From contig LJUD01000009.1 of NCBI GenBank assembly GCA_001304035.1, forward strand, positions 1-19,128: a stretch of DNA of 19,128 bases, written 5' to 3'. This DNA is from a bacterium SM23_31 (GTDB taxonomy: Bacteria; SM23-31). The notes under the pieces were generated by a model, which saw nothing but the letters and a program-made list of their open reading frames with translations, ran no database searches and had not been told where the DNA came from. Of this stretch, positions 14,960 to 19,128 are shown one piece after another (the stretch's first letter is position 1; every line of letters begins with the position of its first letter). Made by a program: the position numbers and the translations under genes.

Positions 14960-15010
14960 CCCGTGTAATCGGGATCACTTTGTGCCCCGGGTATTCGGGG
15001 CCACTTTGTG
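14960..15010. repeat. Tandem pair of short hairpin repeats upstream of the HDOD-GGDEF gene
   Basis: Two adjacent units, 14960-14984 and 14985-15010, each consist of a hairpin core (CCCGTGTAATCGGG and CCCCGGGTATTCGGGG) followed by a shared tail (ATCACTTTGTG and CCACTTTGTG). Both cores fit CCCCGnGTAnTCGGGG, also found at 5696 and 7154. The open frame upstream of 15064 is made of this repeat and is probably not translated. Confidence 0.75.
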
Positions 15011-15063
15011 AAAAAACAAGCTCAGGATGGGTGGGAAGCAATACATTACCCACAGCCAAGAAT

Positions 15064-17304
15064 ATGAATATTACAACAAATTCCGGTCTTGCCGGAGACA
15101 AATCCGCCTCCGGCGGAAAAGAAAAAGGCTATTCCGTTAAATTAGCGGATATTATCGAAAGAATATTTCAAAATATCCTCCAGGACAGCCGAAAAATAAT
15201 TAACGCTATCTCCACTAAAAACGCTGAAGCAGCAAATATACTCGAATTACAGGCTCAGAAAATCGGCAGTATTGAAGATAAAATAAGCAGTATTTTACAA
15301 CTGCAAACGCTCGAGCATGATGAGTTTGCGCATACCAGAGAACCTGTCGACGTTTGCGAAGAAATTTCATTAATAGTAAATAACCTTCAGAAAATAGTTC
15401 CCCCGCAACATGCGGGGGATAAAAAAACAATTATTGAAACAAGATTCCCGGAAGAAAAATCCCCTGTTAAGCTAAATAAAAACTTATTTCAAAAATGGAT
15501 TCGATGGTGTATCGTCAAAATATACCAGGAAAAACCGGTTCTTCACGTTTTTATCGATGTGTTGTATCAAAACAATGAATTAACTGTGCACATCAGTCCC
15601 AAACGCGTTAGCGGTCAACTTGAAATATCCTGGAAAAGCATCGATTGGCTCTTAGCACACCGGTATTTTGAACTGGAGAATTGTAATTTAACACGGCAAA
15701 AGGATCAAGGTGTGGAAATTGTGATGCCGGCAATTATTCAATACGCACCACAAATTTCCGAACATACTGACAAGGGAAAAATAGATATCCTCCAGAAGAT
15801 TTCCGAAGGGGGAGATTTGCCCACACTTTCTCCGATTGCAGTGAGAATTATTAATCTTGCTACAGATGAGACCTCATCAGCGAAGGATATAGCCGATGTT
15901 ATTACTTTAGACCCTGCTTTAACAGCCCGGCTGCTTAAAGTCGTTAATTCGCCATTTTACGGATTTGCAAATGAAATTACCTCTATACCCCAGGCGGTTG
16001 CGATTCTCGGAATGAAAGCAGTACGTACGTTATCCCTCTGCATCTCAATTCTGGAAACGTTTCCCCTCGACGGCGAGAGTAAATTTGATTACCAGGATTT
16101 CTGGCAGCGGTCGTTTGCCTCTGCTATTTCCTGTAAATTAACGGCACAAAAACTCGGTCTTCATATTGCGGAGGAGGCTTTTATTGCAGGCTTAACACAA
16201 AATATCGGCAGTCTGATCTTTGTGCGGTATTTCCCTGAAAGATACGGCAGGCTTCTGAAAAGATATTACGGTGATGGCGTTGATTTATCCGGCGTAGAAG
16301 AAAAAATCTGGGGAATAGACCATGCGAAGCTCGGACACGAAGTTTTTTCACAATGGAAAATGCCGATGATATTAGGCGAGACTATCCTTTATCACCATGC
16401 TCCGGAAACAGTGCCGGAAGATAATACAAAACTTAAAAAGCTGGTGACCCTTGCATATCTCTCGGATATTGCCTCTCATGTGTTATATGACGAGAATAAA
16501 GGAGCAAACCTGCATAAATTAAGAGAAGAATACAAAACGATGCTTCAGTTGGAAGAAGATGAAATTGACGAAATTATGGAACACGTTACAAAAGAGACTG
16601 AAACGGTTGCGAAAGATTTCGATTTTAATATACACGGTCCCGCAGATTATGCTCAAATTCTACAAAATGCAAACATAGAATTAGCACGTATAAACCTCGA
16701 TTATGAACAGATGAACAGGGAACTCGTAATACAGAAAAAACGCGCTGAAAAACTTACGAATGAACTGCAAAAAGCAAACAAACTCCTTGCAAAAGAAGTT
16801 ATTACCGATGGATTAACAAAATTGTATAATCACAGGTTCTTTTATGAATTAATCAGTAAAGAATTTGCTACCGCTAAAAGACACAATCATTATTTAAGCT
16901 GCATTATGATAGATATTGATTATTTTAAGCAAATAAACGATACCTACGGACACCGGGAAGGAGATGCGGTCCTTAAAAGTATCGGGAGAAAGCTCATAGG
17001 TTCTATTCGTGAGGGCGATTTTGCAGCACGATACGGCGGTGAAGAATTCGCTATTATTTTACCTAATACTAATTGTAAGGAAGCAGAAGTAGTCGCTGAA
17101 CGCATTCGCAAAAATGTGGAAGATTCCGTGCTCTCTGAGAAAATGCAAAAGGGTAAGGTAACGATCAGCGCAGGTGTTGCATCTTTTGAAAACCAAAATG
17201 TGAACAAATCCGTCGAACTGGTTCAACTCGCTGATAAAGCGGTGTATATGGCAAAAAAAGCCGGCAGAAACCGCGTTATTTCCTATAATCATCCACCCGA
17301 ATAG
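15064..17304 (+). CDS. HDOD-GGDEF regulator (diguanylate cyclase) with a degenerate kinase-like N-terminus
   Basis: A 746-residue cytoplasmic protein from ATG 15064; in-frame sequence before it is repeat-derived and begins at TTG. Residues about 25-222 look like a decayed histidine kinase: a helical region (RKIINAISTKNAEAANILEL) and a weak ATPase-like half ending IDWLLAHRYFE...GVEIVMP, with no ATP-binding boxes. The HDOD domain covers about 240-445 (LPTLSPIAVRIINLA, ITLDPALTARLLKVVNSPFYG); the usual HD pair is replaced (GLTQNIGSL). A coiled coil (about 540-580) leads to the GGDEF domain: ITDGLTKLYNHRFF, MIDIDYFKQINDTYGH, active site GGEEF (658-662) and inhibitory RxxD (649-652) five residues before it. 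It should make cyclic di-GMP under product control. The ribosome site is weak. Two palindromes are read in frame near residues 7-18 and 113-119. Confidence 0.88.
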   Translation: MNITTNSGLAGDKSASGGKEKGYSVKLADIIERIFQNILQDSRKIINAISTKNAEAANILELQAQKIGSIEDKISSILQLQTLEHDEFAHTREPVDVCEEISLIVNNLQKIVPPQHAGDKKTIIETRFPEEKSPVKLNKNLFQKWIRWCIVKIYQEKPVLHVFIDVLYQNNELTVHISPKRVSGQLEISWKSIDWLLAHRYFELENCNLTRQKDQGVEIVMPAIIQYAPQISEHTDKGKIDILQKISEGGDLPTLSPIAVRIINLATDETSSAKDIADVITLDPALTARLLKVVNSPFYGFANEITSIPQAVAILGMKAVRTLSLCISILETFPLDGESKFDYQDFWQRSFASAISCKLTAQKLGLHIAEEAFIAGLTQNIGSLIFVRYFPERYGRLLKRYYGDGVDLSGVEEKIWGIDHAKLGHEVFSQWKMPMILGETILYHHAPETVPEDNTKLKKLVTLAYLSDIASHVLYDENKGANLHKLREEYKTMLQLEEDEIDEIMEHVTKETETVAKDFDFNIHGPADYAQILQNANIELARINLDYEQMNRELVIQKKRAEKLTNELQKANKLLAKEVITDGLTKLYNHRFFYELISKEFATAKRHNHYLSCIMIDIDYFKQINDTYGHREGDAVLKSIGRKLIGSIREGDFAARYGGEEFAIILPNTNCKEAEVVAERIRKNVEDSVLSEKMQKGKVTISAGVASFENQNVNKSVELVQLADKAVYMAKKAGRNRVISYNHPPE
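15082..15117. repeat. Two in-frame palindromes at the start of the GGDEF-protein gene
   Basis: TCCGG-TCTTG-CCGGA (15082-15096) and TCCGCC-TCC-GGCGGA (15103-15117) are read in frame as a Ser/Gly/Ala-rich linker (SGLAGDKSASGG). The second closely matches the intergenic palindrome at 18433-18447, including flanks ATC and GAAAA. Confidence 0.7.
15400..15418. repeat. In-frame GC-rich palindrome in the GGDEF-protein gene
   Basis: CCCCCGCA, loop ACA, TGCGGGGG: an 8-bp GC-rich stem inside AT-rich coding sequence, translated as PPQHAGD between the helical and ATPase-like parts of the N-terminal region. It looks like an in-frame insertion. Confidence 0.7.
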
Positions 17305-17329
17305 AAAAAATAGTTATGTGATACGCTTG

Positions 17330-17354
17330 CGTTCCCAGTCAGAGACTGGGAACG
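17330..17354 (+). terminator. Hairpin after the HDOD-GGDEF gene
   Basis: CGTTCCCAGTC, loop AGA, GACTGGGAACG: an 11-bp perfect stem 25 bases after the stop codon. There is no T-run, so it may be a repeat hairpin rather than a true terminator. Its right arm is the first unit of the repeat array that follows. Confidence 0.5.
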
Positions 17355-17430
17355 AGGTTAACTATACGAGGTTAACTATATTAGAGACTGGGAACGGGAT
17401 TTAGTATATTAGAGGTTGGGAGCGGGATTA
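17344..17430. repeat. Degenerate tandem repeats
   Basis: The word GACTGGGAACG(A/G)G recurs at 17344 and near 17385, and as GGTTGGGAGCGGGATTA near 17413. TATATTAGAG precedes two of these, and ACGAGGTTAACTATA is duplicated between them. The last two units are about 28 bases apart. Confidence 0.65.
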
Positions 17431-17612
17431 AACGCGGTCTGTAATCGAGACTATATAAACATTGCAGAATTTTCTATTATGTCCCCGAAATTTCCTTTTG
17501 AGGACAGAAGAAAACTCCAAATGAAGGAACAATCAAGAAGAAAATTCATTGAATCATGCTTTTCGGGATAAAATGGGGTCAGTTCTTTCAATATTATAAT
17601 TATCACGCTAAG
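17431..17612. other. Gap without a recognised gene
   Basis: No credible coding sequence. The region has a TCCCCGAAATTTCC block and a later TTTTCGGGATAAAATGGGGT block, possibly the remnants of an inverted-repeat element, but I could not define its ends. The following repeat copy starts at 17613. Confidence 0.4.
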
Positions 17613-17680
17613 CGGGATTGTGGTCTCAGACATAGTCTGATTTTTATATAACAAAAACATGAAAAGTAATAATGCAAGAA
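17613..17680. repeat. Dispersed repeat, copy A (empty site)
   Basis: This 68-base stretch begins CGGGATTGTGGTCTCA, continues through TGATTTTTATATAA and ends AAAAGTAATAATGCAAGAA. It matches 18376-18466 in the same orientation with scattered differences, but lacks the 22-23 bases containing a palindrome that copy B carries. Confidence 0.75.
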
Positions 17681-17738
17681 ATGACCGCAAAGACAACACT
17701 TAGCTATTGAGATACCACAAAGCCGGTTCAATTCAACC

Positions 17739-18311
17739 TTAGTCAGCCGTCCAAAACTCCCAGTACTGTCCCTTTGCCCAGTAGAATACGAAGGCAGATT
17801 TTCCAAGATATAAGAACTCTAACGTCTCTCGTTCGAAGGTAAATGGTCTGCCTTCGACAACTCCAATCTCCGGGATGTTGCCGTAGATATGATTCCCGAC
17901 GTATCCGGGAGGGAGTAGATGCCATGCATCGACCGACACCTTAACACTATTTCCTCCACCCGGAGGACGAGGTCTTCCGGCACCAAATAGGTACAGCGTA
18001 TCCAGGGTGCTGTGAATTATCGTGACGCCTTGCAAGTCACTATCTTTCTTTTTGACCCAGAATGCTAAGTCCATTTCTCCGTCACCGTTAAAATCGCCCC
18101 TGATAAAGAACGGATTAATGTCACGCAAAACAGGAAATTCCTCCCTATCATAAAGCCCCTTTTTCTCCGCTTGACGCAGAAGTAAAGGATCGATCCTGCT
18201 GAGCATGTGCTCATAGATTTCATCAGCTGTCAGCTGAACCAACGGCGAGAATCCAACAAACGAAGAGAGAATGAGTAGAGCTAAGATTACTGCAAAAGTT
18301 TTTCGAGACAT
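17739..18311 (-). CDS. Exported protein with an FG-GAP/VCBS-like calcium-loop motif, unknown function
   Basis: A 190-residue protein starting MSRKTFAV at ATG 18311, chosen because GGAGG lies seven bases upstream; the open frame extends 27 codons further into repeat DNA. The N-terminus is a signal sequence (hydrophobic residues about 6-24). The middle has FFIRGDFNGDGEMDLAFWV, the Asp/Asn/Gly-rich loop seen in FG-GAP, VCBS and dockerin-like calcium-binding repeats, but only one copy. The rest (e.g. YLGKSAFVFYWAKGQYWEFW) is not recognised. It should lie in the periplasm or outside. The gene is flanked by two direct copies of a dispersed repeat (17613-17680 and 18376-18466). Confidence 0.75.
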   Translation of the reverse strand: MSRKTFAVILALLILSSFVGFSPLVQLTADEIYEHMLSRIDPLLLRQAEKKGLYDREEFPVLRDINPFFIRGDFNGDGEMDLAFWVKKKDSDLQGVTIIHSTLDTLYLFGAGRPRPPGGGNSVKVSVDAWHLLPPGYVGNHIYGNIPEIGVVEGRPFTFERETLEFLYLGKSAFVFYWAKGQYWEFWTAD

Positions 18312-18375
18312 GTGTATACCTCCAGTATGGTTGTTGTAAAATGTTGCGCCTGGTTCCACTGTGGGATTAGTATAT

Positions 18376-18466
18376 CGGGATTGTGGTTTCAAACAAAATA
18401 TGATTTTTGTATAAGGGAAACATGTCTAAAGATCAGCCTCTGGCTGAAAAAGTAATAATGCAAGAA
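18376..18466. repeat. Dispersed repeat, copy B (filled site)
   Basis: This is a 91-base relative of 17613-17680. After the shared AACATG it carries about 22 extra bases (18425-18446) containing the palindrome TCAGCC-TCT-GGCTGA, then resumes the shared AAAAGTAATAATGCAAGAA. A 60-codon open frame across it (18407-18589) is not considered a gene. Confidence 0.75.
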
Positions 18467-18517
18467 CTTACCCCTAAACACTGGCGAAACACTGGTGAAA
18501 TACGATTGAAGAATTTA

Positions 18518-19120
18518 TCAGAAATTGTATTTAAGAGTAAGAATGACCGGCATAAAGAGATACTCCCTTTTACCAATTGTACGATATAAATCAATTTTGA
18601 ATATAATATCAAATTTGTCGATAACCGGCACCATCACTCCCGCTGCAACCGAAGCGTATCCTCTGACCATTAGTGAATTAATATACGGAACAAATTTATC
18701 TTCACCACTACTTTCATTAACAAGATGAATTCCCGGACCGAATGCAAAAATGGGAGTTATGCCTTTTTCCCTGAATAAAAACCTCAATGCAAGCGATATA
18801 CTGTAAAATTCAACATGTATGTGCTTAGTATAACGCCAAGCCAAATCCGAAGTGCTTCGGGTTTTATAATATAATCCTAAAAACGGGAAACTCATAAATC
18901 CGAATTGTGCATGAAGAAAGGCTTTCGGATTAAATCGATAATTGAATCCAATATTGCCCCCCCGTGCATTTTCATAGGTTTTAGCATCTCCACCGAACGA
19001 ATAATTATAAATGTAAGCGGGTCCGGCTTCAATTGAGAAGCGTGATTGTGCGATTGAAGACAGGGGCAATGTTGAAATCGCAACAGCGACGGCGAATAAA
19101 CAAACGAGCATCCTTTTCAT
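18518..19120 (-). CDS. Small outer-membrane beta-barrel protein
   Basis: A 200-residue protein with a signal peptide (MKRMLVCLFAVAVAISTLPL, cleavage after about SIAQ). The remainder is alternating polar and aromatic strands: FSIEAGPAYIYNYSF, NIGFNYRFN, FLHAQFGFMSF, FYSISLALRFLF, PIFAFGPGIHLV, YASVAAGVMVPV, FDIIFKIDLYRT. It ends in VILTLKYNF, with the terminal Phe typical of proteins inserted by the BAM machinery. The number of strands suggests an eight-stranded barrel of the OmpA/OmpX-like 'outer membrane beta-barrel' family. The function is unknown. Only eight bases precede the ATG in the window, so its ribosome site cannot be judged. Confidence 0.8.
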   Translation of the reverse strand: MKRMLVCLFAVAVAISTLPLSSIAQSRFSIEAGPAYIYNYSFGGDAKTYENARGGNIGFNYRFNPKAFLHAQFGFMSFPFLGLYYKTRSTSDLAWRYTKHIHVEFYSISLALRFLFREKGITPIFAFGPGIHLVNESSGEDKFVPYINSLMVRGYASVAAGVMVPVIDKFDIIFKIDLYRTIGKREYLFMPVILTLKYNF

Positions 19121-19128
19121 AACGATAC

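Noticed and set aside
14980..15063. N-terminal extension of the HDOD-GGDEF protein
   Set aside because: It would start at TTG inside a tandem hairpin repeat and encode repeat-derived residues; ATG 15064 is preferred.
17344..17430. Possible CRISPR array
   Set aside because: Units are degenerate, closely packed and unequal, and without unique spacers of constant length; they are ordinary tandem repeats.
17451..17699. 82-codon minus-strand open frame
   Set aside because: It overlaps repeat copy A, has no clear ribosome site and no recognisable family.
18407..18589. 60-codon plus-strand open frame
   Set aside because: It spans repeat copy B including its palindromic insertion and runs into the end of the barrel gene on the other strand.

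Overview
The window reads like chromosomal DNA of a Gram-negative bacterium of the FCB group (Bacteroidota, Ignavibacteriota or Calditrichota-like). The basis is a TolC-type outer-membrane channel, a small outer-membrane barrel, lipid-anchored beta-propeller and MacB-like proteins typical of that group, and a FlgD/type-IX-like C-terminal Ig domain. Most of the DNA is AT-rich, but the first ~420 bases are clearly more GC-rich. The gene gaps are crowded with short dispersed palindromes. The assignment is an inference from protein families; no rRNA is present.

Layout: 1-412 is the 5' part of a catalase (minus strand). It is followed by a two-helix membrane protein (592-804, minus) and a CAU-anticodon tRNA with encoded CCA and its own terminator (1144-1220, minus). 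A consensus sigma-70 promoter and a structured 240-nt leader precede a secreted M14 carboxypeptidase (1663-3468, plus). Next come DNA primase dnaG (3735-5567, minus), a beta-propeller lipoprotein (5905-7035, minus) and a BlaI/M56 signalling pair (7199-9635, minus). That pair has a textbook promoter and two tandem operators. A plus-strand block follows: ABC exporter (10002-11810), TolC-like channel (11986-13350), MacB-like ATPase with an odd N-terminal extension (13482-14447) and a terminator. A very small gene (14610-14831) and an HDOD-GGDEF regulator (15064-17304) complete it. The window ends with two minus-strand envelope proteins (17739-18311 and 18518-19120).

Main discovery: 14610-14831 is a gene that standard ORF calling splits at an in-frame TGA. 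Read through as selenocysteine it is a complete 73-residue SelW/Rdx-family protein with a C-V-E-U redox motif. It has a good ribosome site and its own promoter (TTGATT-17-TAAAAT), and a hairpin with a GU-starting apical loop lies 22 nt after the TGA, as expected for a bacterial SECIS. Second, the M56 antirepressor has lost any beta-lactam sensor. It carries instead a periplasmic tail that looks like an RND-pump porter subdomain, a beta-helix-start motif and a FlgD-like Ig domain, so it may sense something other than beta-lactams. Third, at least two families of tiny palindromes have spread through this DNA, including in frame into coding sequence; one has a filled/empty site pair within the window.
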